From positions 1,280,540 through 1,344,539 of the forward strand of contig NZ_RCWJ01000001.1 in NCBI RefSeq assembly GCF_003668565.1: a DNA stretch of 64,000 nucleotides, in the 5' to 3' direction. Under the pieces are notes generated by a model. That model did no database searches. It saw nothing but the letters and a program-made list of their open reading frames with translations, and was not told the DNA's origin. Shown piece after piece: positions 26,735 to 36,179 of this stretch (position 1 is its first letter; each line of letters starts with the position of its first letter). This DNA comes from Mycetocola zhadangensis. Its GTDB lineage: Bacteria > Actinomycetota > Actinomycetes > Actinomycetales > Microbacteriaceae. Both the position numbers and the translations under genes were made by a program.

Positions 26735-29700
26735 CTAGAAGCGGATGCCGACAGACCGAGGTCCCGACTGAACCACGTTTGGTGATGCCTCGAAGCGGTG
26801 GTCTTCTCCAGCTAGCTGCTGTGCTCTGCGGATTGCGGCACGAGCACTGGCGACGTCCCGTTCCTGTGCCACCGATGAAAGGGGCGGACCGAGGGTTCTC
26901 GCACTGACGACGCCGTAACGGTCCCGGTAAGCCGCGACCGTGCAGGCGCATTGTCGCCACGCGACGGACCCGGAGCCCTGTGGCGTGGACCCCAACGCCC
27001 GAGTCCACGGGGCCCTGACGAGCAATGCCGCATCGAGGACGGCACTCGCTCGAGCCTCCATCATGGCGCCGCGTTCGTCGAGAGCGCGCCGCAGGTCAGG
27101 TTCTATTGGCCCGACCGCTGCCGGGATGAGCCCGACCACCAGTGCTGGCGCGCGCCCGGGTCGGCCGGCACCGGGGTCTCGAGCTATCACCGAGGCGATC
27201 CGGCTGTGCAGGACGGCCGCGATGTCTTGGGCGTCGTCGAACCCGCGGGCCGCAATGATCCGCTGGAGAAGGCTTCTGACGTTGTAGTGGTGTGCCTCAG
27301 CTCGACGCAACTCGGCCGCCAGGGCCCCGAACGCTTCTGAATGGATGGCGTCATCGGCTTGGCTTTGGGTGAGCCCGGTTTCTCGCAGAGCTGAAGCCCA
27401 CCTCTCACGCTGCGCGGCAGCCGCGATGGTTTCGTACTCAGCCGCGAGTTGCGCGATCGATCCCCGAGCGTCGTGCTCCGCCACGATCGTCTCGTGCGCA
27501 GACAACTCGGCGGCGATGTGCTGCAGCACCCCATAGAGGACACTGCGCCCTGTCGAGTCGGCGCCATTCCCCAGGCGAGGTCCGAAGTGCGCGAAATCCG
27601 GCTGATCGACGGCCACGTAGGCCGTGTTCGCCTCGCGGCCGCGCGTCATGGCGACGTAGAAGTTCTCCCTCGTCGTGCTGGAGGCGACGATGACGTGAGC
27701 GGTGTCGGTGGTGATGCCTTGTGCACGGTGGGAGGTGACGGCGTAGCCGAGTTCGACGTGGCGCTTCATGTACTCGGCAGGGAGCACCACGGCGCTCCCC
27801 CATCGCCGCCCAAGCCGTCGGACTTCGGCCGAGCCGTTCCGCCGCACTGCGATCACAGTCCAGCGGTCACCGTTGCGCACCCAGGATCGGGCCGCGCGGA
27901 GCCGACGATCGTTGCGGCGCGTAATGATCGTGTCACCGGCAGCCACACGGGTTCCGTCATGCAGGTGTACTTCACGAAGAGCGTCGACACGACCCTCGAG
28001 AATCAGTTCTGTGCGGGCGCGTGTGTTCAGTGACGCCACGGCCTCGTTCGAGTCGCTGATCAGAACCGTTCGTTTGCCGACTCGAGTGTCTACACGCCAC
28101 GCCTCGTATGCAGCCTCCGCCATTGCCTCAGTGCTGCCCTCACGAATGCGATTGTGCCCGATGTATTGATCGACGGACTCGGGGTCGCCCTGACGCAGGG
28201 CGAGGGAGGCCGTCTTCTCCCAGTCTTCAATGAAGCGGTACACGTCGACGAGCTCGGGCGCGTCTGCTCGATGATGGACGAGCAGCGAGAACGCACCGCC
28301 CGCATCAACCGACTGCAACTGGGCGTGGTCGCCAACCAGGAGGACTTTCGCGCCGGCGTTCGCAGCGAGTGCGGTGACCCGGTCCAGAGACAGTGTTCCT
28401 GCCAGAGACGCCTCGTCGATGATCACCAGTTGAGCGGCGCCGAACGTCGCCCCAGAAACGAGGTGGTTCTGCCACCATTTGGCCAGGTTCTCGGTGGTGA
28501 TGCCGAGATCTTCCCCTAGAACCTGTGCGGCAGCCGCCGAGGGGGCGAGGCCGACAACCGAGCCCGCACCATGTGCCGCCTCCCAGGCTCGACGAAGCGC
28601 GTGCATTGCCGTTGTCTTGCCGGCGCCGGCCGGGCCCACGAGGACATCGATGACGCGTCCGGAACCGGCGATCTTCGTGAGCGCTCCGAGCTGACCTTCG
28701 GCCAGTACTCCGCCACCCGGCAGCTTCGTCCGGGAAACCGAACGCAAGATTGCCGGTGCGAGTCGCGGTCCAGTCTCATCGGCCGCGCGTTCGAGCAGTC
28801 GGGCCTCCGCGTCGAGCAACTCCGACGACGTGAAAACGATGGAGTGCTTCGGGTGAAACACCGAAGACCCATCGTTCCGCCGGAATGCCTCCGGAGTCGA
28901 CGCAAGCTCCGGGGGTGTGATCCGCAGCGACGCTCTTTCGGCGGCAGTGACGACACGGCCGAGGACGGCTTCGCGGTCAGCTGCCGACGCGAATCGGAGG
29001 TGCATCGTCTGGCGGGCGGCTTCGGCCGTCAAGTTCCAATGCCGCCAGGTGGACGGCTTCTCGCTGACCGCCGTCATCACGCTCAACCCCAGCGAATGGA
29101 CGGTTTCGGGCGGCACATCCTCCGCGCGTATCACCAGCACGGAGGAGCCGGCGGATGCGGCGCTCGCCCACGTTGTCGCATCCCGTCCCAACACCAGCTC
29201 CGCGCGTGCACGCCATTCTCCAGTGAGTTCTGCGAGCGAGCGCACATGCTTTGCGGGTCGTGTGGAGAGAGTCGCTTGGGCGCGCAGCTTCATGATGGTG
29301 GCCGGCCCGGGACGATGACCGTGCCTCTCGACGTACGCTTCAATCAACTCGTCGGTCTCAATATCAATGCGTCGTGACCTGGTCGAAAATTCCGCGACGA
29401 GTGCCTCAGGTACGAAGTTGATCGCCCATGCGGGGTGGCGATCCCTCCCCCGCTCGCGTACCTCCCACCCGACGCCCAAGGATCGGGTCAAGGCGTCAGC
29501 GAACAAAGATTCGTGCAGTTCGGACAGCGCAACCACAGCCGCGTGCATCGGCCGCCCATCGAGCGAGCGCCACTTACCGTCCAGCACGGTCTGCACCTTG
29601 TTGCTGATGACCACGTGCGTATGCAGATGCGGGTCACCAGCCCTGCTGTCGAAATGATCGAACGCCGTGGCGATCAGGCCAGTCACATCGACCTGCGCAA

Positions 29701-30232
29701 CGGCTCCGCCGTCAGCCGTGGTTCCCGTCCGCGTCGCCGCGACCTCGCGCTCCATGAACGCGACGACCTCGGCAACCGCCGCGTGATGCGCTTCCACAAT
29801 CCGCGACTGCGTCGCTGCGTCAGCCAGGCCCCAGAGGATGCTTGCCGACTTCGGAATCGAGAAAGTGAAGTCGTACCCGGCGACCGCACGTCGCCGGGTC
29901 TCCGTCGCCCGGGACACGCCGCTCTGCGCTGGATCTGTTGGGCTTCGGTACACGGGATAGGCGCAACCGAGAGGCGAACCGTCGACCGGGTCGCACCCCA
30001 ATCCGATCAACCTCTGCAGCTGTGCCTCCGTAACTTCGTCGCCCTCGACGATGCAACCCGCGCCCAGGCCACGGAGGCCACTTCCCATCCATTGACCCGG
30101 TGGCGTTCCTTTCGCGCTGTAGTAACGGGTCAACGGCGTGGACAGCGGCCGCTGCCCGTCTGCGGCAGCGACTGTGCGCAGCAGGTATTTGTAGCCGTCG
30201 CCGGCGCTCATCACCCGCATCGACACCGTCAC
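26735..30232 (-). CDS. MobF-family (TrwC-like) relaxase-helicase
   Basis: This 1165-residue conjugative relaxase nicks oriT and unwinds DNA for transfer. The N-terminal relaxase domain has a catalytic Tyr pair in LTRYYSAKG and the three-His metal site PHLHTHVVISNK. The middle contains a RecD/TraI-type helicase with Walker A VGPAGAGKTTAMHAL, Walker B IIDEASLAG, GDHAQLQSV and C-terminal ATSHRAQGITTD-like and YVAMTRGR motifs. The C-terminal 250 residues are helical. The GTG start has GGAGGAG six bases upstream. No coupling protein or secretion genes accompany it, so transfer would rely on a helper. An oriT would be expected close by; I could not identify it. Confidence 0.9.
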   Translation of the reverse strand: MTVSMRVMSAGDGYKYLLRTVAAADGQRPLSTPLTRYYSAKGTPPGQWMGSGLRGLGAGCIVEGDEVTEAQLQRLIGLGCDPVDGSPLGCAYPVYRSPTDPAQSGVSRATETRRRAVAGYDFTFSIPKSASILWGLADAATQSRIVEAHHAAVAEVVAFMEREVAATRTGTTADGGAVAQVDVTGLIATAFDHFDSRAGDPHLHTHVVISNKVQTVLDGKWRSLDGRPMHAAVVALSELHESLFADALTRSLGVGWEVRERGRDRHPAWAINFVPEALVAEFSTRSRRIDIETDELIEAYVERHGHRPGPATIMKLRAQATLSTRPAKHVRSLAELTGEWRARAELVLGRDATTWASAASAGSSVLVIRAEDVPPETVHSLGLSVMTAVSEKPSTWRHWNLTAEAARQTMHLRFASAADREAVLGRVVTAAERASLRITPPELASTPEAFRRNDGSSVFHPKHSIVFTSSELLDAEARLLERAADETGPRLAPAILRSVSRTKLPGGGVLAEGQLGALTKIAGSGRVIDVLVGPAGAGKTTAMHALRRAWEAAHGAGSVVGLAPSAAAAQVLGEDLGITTENLAKWWQNHLVSGATFGAAQLVIIDEASLAGTLSLDRVTALAANAGAKVLLVGDHAQLQSVDAGGAFSLLVHHRADAPELVDVYRFIEDWEKTASLALRQGDPESVDQYIGHNRIREGSTEAMAEAAYEAWRVDTRVGKRTVLISDSNEAVASLNTRARTELILEGRVDALREVHLHDGTRVAAGDTIITRRNDRRLRAARSWVRNGDRWTVIAVRRNGSAEVRRLGRRWGSAVVLPAEYMKRHVELGYAVTSHRAQGITTDTAHVIVASSTTRENFYVAMTRGREANTAYVAVDQPDFAHFGPRLGNGADSTGRSVLYGVLQHIAAELSAHETIVAEHDARGSIAQLAAEYETIAAAAQRERWASALRETGLTQSQADDAIHSEAFGALAAELRRAEAHHYNVRSLLQRIIAARGFDDAQDIAAVLHSRIASVIARDPGAGRPGRAPALVVGLIPAAVGPIEPDLRRALDERGAMMEARASAVLDAALLVRAPWTRALGSTPQGSGSVAWRQCACTVAAYRDRYGVVSARTLGPPLSSVAQERDVASARAAIRRAQQLAGEDHRFEASPNVVQSGPRSVGIRF

Positions 30233-30499
30233 CGCGCGCTCCTCCGCTATCGCTTAGGAGGTACGCCGCCTCGATCTGCAAGAGGCGTGGCAACTGAAAT
30301 TTAGGATTGGCGGCGCCTTCGAGGCAATCACCTGGATGACGTTTCAAAGGCAGGATGACGTCGCGCGACGGCGGGAGACTGACGTCGGGTTCCGCGAGAT
30401 TGGAAACTACGGTCCGGCGATATGACCTGGTGCCTCAAATACTGCATATTCTAAGGACCCGGCGCCGCTGGGCCGGGAGCCGAAGCAAGTGCCCCGGCT

Positions 30500-31624
30500 C
30501 TATTGCACCCGCCAGTCTCGAAGCAGGTCTGCAAGGGCGATAGTCGAACCTGCCACCTGGTCGGCCAGTTCCTGAATTCGTTCCCCTGTCAATGACTCGA
30601 CAAGACCAAACATCGGCGCCTGCAGGTCTAGTACGAAAGCCGGGTCACGGATGCCGTAGTGCATCGCATAATTGCGGACCATCCTGAACGCCGGATCTTT
30701 GAGGAAGTATGCGGCTTCCTCCGATTGCAGGAATTGAAGCATGGGATTGGAACGCGCCGACAACCCGGGCTCCGCGTCGAGTACGGCGCGGATTGTGGAG
30801 AGCGCGTGGAACAGAACAACCGTCTGTGAGCGGAAAACCGAAAGCTGGATCCCACCCGCGGTGTGCGGAAGCACCTCAGCCGAAGTCGCCACCTCGGACT
30901 CAACCAGAAGGAGTATGAACTTCGTTTCGATGGCCATATTTGATTCGTACGACCGCTTCAGCTCTCGTCCCGCCAGCCGGTCGCGCCAGGTGACCCGACC
31001 GATGCGTTGATAGTCCACAGGGGTCACTTGTATCGAGGTCTCACCGGTCATCGCAGCTAAAACGGTCAACGCGCTCCCCAACGTCTCTGCGAGCGGCATT
31101 ACCGACGATTCATCGAGTGCTTCCAACCCGAAGCGTCGATCCAGCGGGATCGACGCGGCGATAACCCGGTCGTTGAGAGTCGCTAGAGCCAAGTCCGTCT
31201 CTAGACCGCGCGCGAACCAGACTGCGTTCCCGGTAAATCGCGCATGATGCGCCGCGTAGGTAGAGGCCATCTCAGCCCGGAGTTCCGCCAGCGATATCAA
31301 CTTGTCGTCGAGAAGCTTGCTCGCTTGGCGCGATCGCTCAATTTCCGCTGCATGCTGTGTGGTCAACAGTTCCGCGAGTGCGGGCACGCCAAGTCGCTCG
31401 TCACGTGCGATCTTAGATCCTTCGAACACAACTCGCGTTGCGTGACCGAAGAGCGCTATTGACCAGACCCCATCTTCTCCACGAGCCGAGATCAAAGCAT
31501 TGGACAACCACTTCGCGTCTTGAGCGACCATCGCGCGACTCGCGATCACCTGCGCGTCTCCACCTCCGAGTCCCGCGTCGATGTGGCTGGGATTGGAGGA
31601 CGCATCCATTGGGGGCACAGTCAT
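30500..31624 (-). CDS. hypothetical protein with putative C-terminal HEPN motif
   Basis: This 374-residue, largely helical protein has no family I firmly recognise. Near the C-terminus FRMVRNYAMHYGIRDP fits the Rx4-6H motif of HEPN RNases with the common Arg-Asn start. The surrounding helices (LFHALSTIRAVLDAE before, LVESLTGERIQELADQV after) are consistent with a HEPN four-helix bundle. The ATG has AAGGG six bases upstream. It lies alone between the relaxase and a plus-strand gene. The HEPN assignment is inference from one motif. Confidence 0.6.
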   Translation of the reverse strand: MTVPPMDASSNPSHIDAGLGGGDAQVIASRAMVAQDAKWLSNALISARGEDGVWSIALFGHATRVVFEGSKIARDERLGVPALAELLTTQHAAEIERSRQASKLLDDKLISLAELRAEMASTYAAHHARFTGNAVWFARGLETDLALATLNDRVIAASIPLDRRFGLEALDESSVMPLAETLGSALTVLAAMTGETSIQVTPVDYQRIGRVTWRDRLAGRELKRSYESNMAIETKFILLLVESEVATSAEVLPHTAGGIQLSVFRSQTVVLFHALSTIRAVLDAEPGLSARSNPMLQFLQSEEAAYFLKDPAFRMVRNYAMHYGIRDPAFVLDLQAPMFGLVESLTGERIQELADQVAGSTIALADLLRDWRVQ

Positions 31625-31847
31625 AGTCTGCCCTTAGATCAAGACTAGGGTCGCACGGACGCGCAGCGGGCGTTCCCCCAGTACAGGACAGGCATCGTCG
31701 GCAGCCTGCGTGCCGTACGAGCGAAATCACTCGCAGCCCCCTCAGAGGCTCCACGCACAACTCGACTCGCCCCGATCGGACTCAACTTGCCGTTCGCCTT
31801 GTTCAGAGAGCCCCCGACTACTTCTTCCCCTCCGATAACCTGTCGGA

Positions 31848-32816
31848 ATGACCAATGCCGAGCCGAATCAAGGGCTCCAACGACAGGTGATCGTGGAATA
31901 CCTCCCGGAAGAGTTGCGCGAGTTTGTGGCGGATCCGACCCAATACCCGAACCAGCTTCTGACCAGGCTTGCCGCCGAGGTGCTGCAAATTTCAAATGAC
32001 GCGGGGGTGGTCTACTCAGCGAACTTCGTCCGGTCCGTCCAGGACCGTTTCGACGCCAGAGGCGTGGGCATCATCTATGGCACCAGTCGAGGTGCAAACG
32101 TTGCAGTGGCGAAGACCATGCGCACAGCGGATGGCGGGGTAGACATCCTGATCGACATTGACGCGCTTTTTATAGACCCGGAGTCCACCGAGGAGCAATT
32201 GGATGGGCATCACCTTTTGCTTTTTCATCTGGCGGCACATGAGGCGATCCATGCCCTGCATCATTTCCGCGGGGAAGATTCAGAAGCGGTTTACAACTCC
32301 ATGAACGTTCGGTCCTCTGAGCAACGGTACTTCGCGACCGAAGCTGGAACCATCATCGAGGAGTACCGCGCGGAGCTGGCCGCCGAATCCCTTCATCCAC
32401 ATCCGTCGCCTTTCAGCGACGTCCTCAGTAGCGACATTTCAGCATTCGTCGCGTCCACTGCCGAGGCGCGGACCATGGTGCGGACCGACCTGCACGCCGC
32501 TGCCCGTCTTCAGTCCGCAGCTTTCACGAACCTTTGGAAGGCTCTGTCTCTGCTCGCTGCCGAGATTCGGGTTCGAGAGACTGCGCTGCCAGCATCCGTC
32601 GAATCCTCGAGTGAGTGGCAGAATGTGGCCGCGCCGTTGTGGGCGGAGTGGTGCGTTTTGCTCGGACGACTTCCCGATGGTCAGGCAGAAGCTGATTTAG
32701 CGAGACTACGAAGTGTCACGACGGACCTGATTCAGTTGCTCAAGAGGTCTTACGTGCTGGCGCGCATCGACCGGTCCTGGGATTCCCAGGACCGCGAGCT
32801 CATGTTCTGGCGCTAA
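31848..32816 (+). CDS. putative HExxH metalloprotease-like protein
   Basis: This 322-residue protein contains LAAHEAIHALHHF, an HExxH zinc-binding motif. A later IIEEYRAELAAE, about 40 residues downstream, could supply the third ligand, as in gluzincins. The first 110 residues include a beta-rich stretch (GGVDILIDIDALFID). The last 150 are helical. No signal peptide is seen, so it would act in the cytoplasm. The family is not recognised. It is divergent from the HEPN-like gene, with about 220 bases between them. Confidence 0.55.
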   Translation: MTNAEPNQGLQRQVIVEYLPEELREFVADPTQYPNQLLTRLAAEVLQISNDAGVVYSANFVRSVQDRFDARGVGIIYGTSRGANVAVAKTMRTADGGVDILIDIDALFIDPESTEEQLDGHHLLLFHLAAHEAIHALHHFRGEDSEAVYNSMNVRSSEQRYFATEAGTIIEEYRAELAAESLHPHPSPFSDVLSSDISAFVASTAEARTMVRTDLHAAARLQSAAFTNLWKALSLLAAEIRVRETALPASVESSSEWQNVAAPLWAEWCVLLGRLPDGQAEADLARLRSVTTDLIQLLKRSYVLARIDRSWDSQDRELMFWR

Positions 32817-33093
32817 AGTCCGGTCATCGCAAGAGCGAGCATCCGAGCATTGCATGGAGGTACGCACGTAGACGCAGGGCAAGATCGGGATCTTCGGCAA
32901 GGCGGGGTCGTAGAGGCTCAAGCGGACCGTCGACAAACGAATCGGTCGATCGTGTGCCCTTGCGGGTTCGTCTCGGCGAACAAATTTGCCCCCAAAGGAT
33001 CCGCGCCGCCGTCGCACATGGAGAACGTCCCGGGTTGCCGTCTACGCGAGCGCGCTAACGGTCACCGCGGTGCGCCAACACGGTCTGTGTCGA

Positions 33094-34209
33094 TCACGAA
33101 CCAGTCTTAGCGGGAATCGACGGGGTATGCCCATCTGGCCATCTGGTCGATTCATCCCACATTTCCGCTGCTTCCAGCTGTTCAAATGTTGTTCCTGTGG
33201 CCTGACTCAAGTCTGCACCGTTCAGGTGAGCGCCATCGAATATAGCCCCAGACAGGTTCGCCCCAGTCAGTGTCGCATGACTAAGGTGTGACCGGCTCAG
33301 GTCCGATCTATTCAGGTAGGCATTGCTGAGGTCGGCAGAGCCTAGTGATGCTCCGCTGAGGGCGGCGTCGGGGAGATGCGCTCCCCGACAATTCGCATTG
33401 TGAAGGTCCGCGTCCGTGAGGCGAACGAAATGCATGCCGGCGTCTTCCAGCACAGCAAACCGAAGATTCGCGTGCTCCAGGTTTGCATAATCCAAGTGCG
33501 CGCTCGGGAGCCGAGCCCCTTCAAGGTTGGCCCCATGCAGGTCCACACCGTGAAGATTGATGTTCCAGTACCCAGCGTTTTCATGGGACTGCGTCAGCCG
33601 TGCCAATACCGTCGCAACCGCTGCTGTGTCGGTCGACATTTCGTCCTCGGTTGGAGGCGGAAGATGCCCCTTCTGGTGTTCCATGCTGGCGCTCTCGCGC
33701 AGATAGGCCGCCAAAACGTCCAAAATGGTTTGGCGGTCAGCCACAGCTGCCTCTGAGGCCAGACGCTCCAAAGCGTAAATGCCGCCCAATCTGACGGACA
33801 CAGACTTGACGTCACCCAGTTGGCCTATCGCGTCGGTGTACCGGCTGGTCCAATGTCGGTCACTCTCCAGCCTCTGCCGATCTTTGTCGAGGAACTGGCG
33901 GTGCTGTTCCAACTGAACGCTGAGATGCTCACGCCTGTTTCGATACAAGGAGAGCACCACACCGACTAGCGCTACCAAACCTCCGAGGGTCCACAGGACT
34001 GATTGCCGAGCTGCGGTGAGCGCGTTGGCCCACTCCACGCTCGTAGAATCCGTGGTGTGGTTCCACGGGAACGCCCCAAACACCATCCAGGCCGGTGCCC
34101 ACAAGATCAGCGGGATCGACACGAGGACGAATAGGGACGCACACAACCACGGCCAAGTCCGGTGCCATTGGCCAGGGTGAGGCACAGGCGGCTCGGGAAT
34201 TACTGTCAT
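33094..34209 (-). CDS. membrane-anchored pentapeptide-repeat protein
   Basis: This 371-residue protein begins with two transmembrane helices (LCASLFVLVSIPLILWAPAW and LWTLGGLVALVGVVLSLY). A charged helix and the motif VSVRLGGIYALERLASEA follow, a combination common in actinobacterial pentapeptide-repeat membrane proteins. From about residue 220, A(N/D)LxX repeats run for some 25 copies (DLHGANLEGARLPSAHLDYA and onward) and would form a right-handed quadrilateral beta-helix. Function is unknown; some relatives protect gyrase, but this membrane subtype is uncharacterised. Confidence 0.82.
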   Translation of the reverse strand: MTVIPEPPVPHPGQWHRTWPWLCASLFVLVSIPLILWAPAWMVFGAFPWNHTTDSTSVEWANALTAARQSVLWTLGGLVALVGVVLSLYRNRREHLSVQLEQHRQFLDKDRQRLESDRHWTSRYTDAIGQLGDVKSVSVRLGGIYALERLASEAAVADRQTILDVLAAYLRESASMEHQKGHLPPPTEDEMSTDTAAVATVLARLTQSHENAGYWNINLHGVDLHGANLEGARLPSAHLDYANLEHANLRFAVLEDAGMHFVRLTDADLHNANCRGAHLPDAALSGASLGSADLSNAYLNRSDLSRSHLSHATLTGANLSGAIFDGAHLNGADLSQATGTTFEQLEAAEMWDESTRWPDGHTPSIPAKTGS

Positions 34210-34362
34210 ATGCAGATCGTATTGGTATACCGATGCACACTTTGTTGGAGCTGCCGCCGCCGCGCGACCGGCCCCTCCAACTTCATGTCGAATTGGACGG
34301 GCTCATAGTGCAAGAGAGCGCTTATCAACTGCCGCGACATAAAGTTCAGATATGTTCGTCTC

Positions 34363-35781
34363 GTGACTAAATGGGGATGGGACTCCGGTAAATCGATCGG
34401 CAGCGGCGGATTCGGTGAGGTATACGCGGCTTATGGGCCAGGTACGGATCAGCTCGCGGCCAAGGTCGTGCCCAAAGCGGAAGGTGCGACGCGCGAACAG
34501 CTCATCGCACAGGACGCACCCAGCTCGCCCCACGTCGTCCCAATCTTGCGCGTCGAGGAGACGCCCGATTCGTTCGTGCTGTACATGCCGCGTGCGGACT
34601 ACTCGCTTCGGCAGAAGATCAACGCTGGCGTTAGCGCAGGCGAGGCGATTGCCATACTCACAGATCTGGCCGAGGCCCTGAATGTCATCGCGCCGGTAGT
34701 AGTTCATCGCGATATCAAGCCAGAAAACGTCCTCTTTCTCAATGGAACTTGGGCGCTGTGCGACTTCGGAATCGCGCGGTACGCTGACGCTGCGACCGCT
34801 GGCGATACGCGAAAGTTCTCCTTCACTGCCGCCTATGCCGCGCCCGAGCAGTGGCGGTACGAGCGCGCGACTGCGGCGACAGATGTCTATGCGTTCGGTG
34901 TCATCGCATACGAACTGCTCGCCGGTCAGCGTCCATTCACTGGCTCGCATGACGTTTTACGCGACCAACACCTGAGCACTGTGCCGGACCTCCTGCCCGG
35001 CAGCCGAAAGCTGTCCTGGATTGTGAGCGAGTCTCTGAGCAAAGCGCCCGGAGCTCGTCCCGCGGCGGGGAATCTCATCGACCGGCTTCGACGGGCTGGG
35101 GCCGAAGCTGCAACACGTGGCGGCAGCGCCCTCGCCGCTGCGCAGTCGGCAGTCCTGCAATCTCGTGCCGCCGAGCAAGCCGCCGCGGAGACCGTTCGTA
35201 CGGAACGCGAGCGCAGGGAAGCTTTGGCGGACAGCTGCCGCGGTGGCTACGCGGCGCTGATAGAGGAGGTAGTCGAGTTCATCTCCGACAGTGCCCCGGC
35301 GACCGAGGTATCTCGCTCACGCGACGGTGGCGCGACGCTCGCGCTGGGGCACGCGCGCCTAATCATTTCTGGCCTATCTGACTTCTCCGGCAGCGAGTCG
35401 TCGCCGTTCGACGTGATCGCGTACGGCCACATCCGGCTCGAGGACAGCGGTCGCACTCGTTCCCGTTCGCACTCGCTCTACTTCGCCGACTTCGAAGCCG
35501 AGCATTCATATTCGTGGTTCGAGTTGGGCTTCATGCAGACTATGGGTGCTGACTTCAATAACCAGCCTCGTGCGGTTCAGCCCAGCGAAGGGCTCGGGGT
35601 ATTCCAAGGTGGGCTCGGTCGGCTTCAACTCGGGTATGGCGTTGTCCCTCTTGACGTCGGGGACCTAGACCTGTTCGTTGACTCCTGGGCGGAGCGTTTT
35701 GGTCAGGCCGCGTCCGGGCGTTTCCCGCGGCTAAGCCAGCTCCCGGACGGGAACACGAACCGGCCATTGCGTCGGCGGTAG
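34363..35781 (+). CDS. Ser/Thr protein kinase with unknown C-terminal domain
   Basis: This 472-residue cytoplasmic Hanks-type kinase has a glycine loop (IGSGGFGEVYAAY), lysine in AAKVVPK, catalytic loop VVHRDIKPENVLF, DFG (LCDFGIARY) and APEQW with TDVYAFGVIAYELL. It lacks the transmembrane helix and PASTA domains of PknB. Residues about 250-300 are an Ala/Glu-rich helix. The last 170 residues are an unrecognised beta-rich domain with RSHSLYFADFEAEHSYSW. The start is GTG 34363. As the only signalling gene of the island, it may regulate cargo, but that is inference. Confidence 0.85.
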   Translation: MTKWGWDSGKSIGSGGFGEVYAAYGPGTDQLAAKVVPKAEGATREQLIAQDAPSSPHVVPILRVEETPDSFVLYMPRADYSLRQKINAGVSAGEAIAILTDLAEALNVIAPVVVHRDIKPENVLFLNGTWALCDFGIARYADAATAGDTRKFSFTAAYAAPEQWRYERATAATDVYAFGVIAYELLAGQRPFTGSHDVLRDQHLSTVPDLLPGSRKLSWIVSESLSKAPGARPAAGNLIDRLRRAGAEAATRGGSALAAAQSAVLQSRAAEQAAAETVRTERERREALADSCRGGYAALIEEVVEFISDSAPATEVSRSRDGGATLALGHARLIISGLSDFSGSESSPFDVIAYGHIRLEDSGRTRSRSHSLYFADFEAEHSYSWFELGFMQTMGADFNNQPRAVQPSEGLGVFQGGLGRLQLGYGVVPLDVGDLDLFVDSWAERFGQAASGRFPRLSQLPDGNTNRPLRRR

Positions 35782-36012
35782 AGAAGGTGTACTGCTCGGT
35801 TTTCGAGCGTGGATGCGCCTACTACCGACACTGACCGCTGACCGTGCCGCTAGCTTGCGCCCGCATGACGCGTCGGTGTCTCGTTCCGCTTCCGCGGATG
35901 GAGCGATTGCGAACCGTCGATCCTCGGCGCACAATGGAAGGTAGATCTGAGGAGGCGCGCACGCTACATCAACGACCGGATCCTCGAGCTTTCGGTACAA
36001 CTCCAGAAGAGT

Positions 36013-36176
36013 CGGTGGTGCCATTGTGGCACCACCGTGATCCGTGGTCGACGCTCGCCAACAAAACCCTAGAAGACGCGGTGCCGCCACCGTGGCGGCA
36101 CCGCGATGACCCGGACATGATCCGCTGAGAAGCGGCGAATCCCTGGTAGAACGGTGCTGCCACCGTGGCAGCACCG
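36013..36176. repeat. three covarying 25-bp palindromes
   Basis: Perfect 11-bp arms with 3-base centres occur at 36013-36037, 36079-36103 and 36152-36176. The consensus is CGGTGnnGCCA, three bases, TGGCnnCACCG. The variable pair (GT, CC, CT) changes together on both arms, so pairing or two-fold symmetry is conserved. The left flanks are also related (AAnYCYAGAAGA type). The array lies between the kinase stop and the end of the integrase gene. No T-tract follows, so simple terminators are less likely than protein-binding sites or structured RNA. Confidence 0.8.
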
Positions 36177-36179
36177 CGT

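Noticed and set aside
36013..36176. CRISPR array
   Set aside because: There are only three units, each a perfect palindrome with varying sequence; there are no constant repeats, unique spacers or cas genes.
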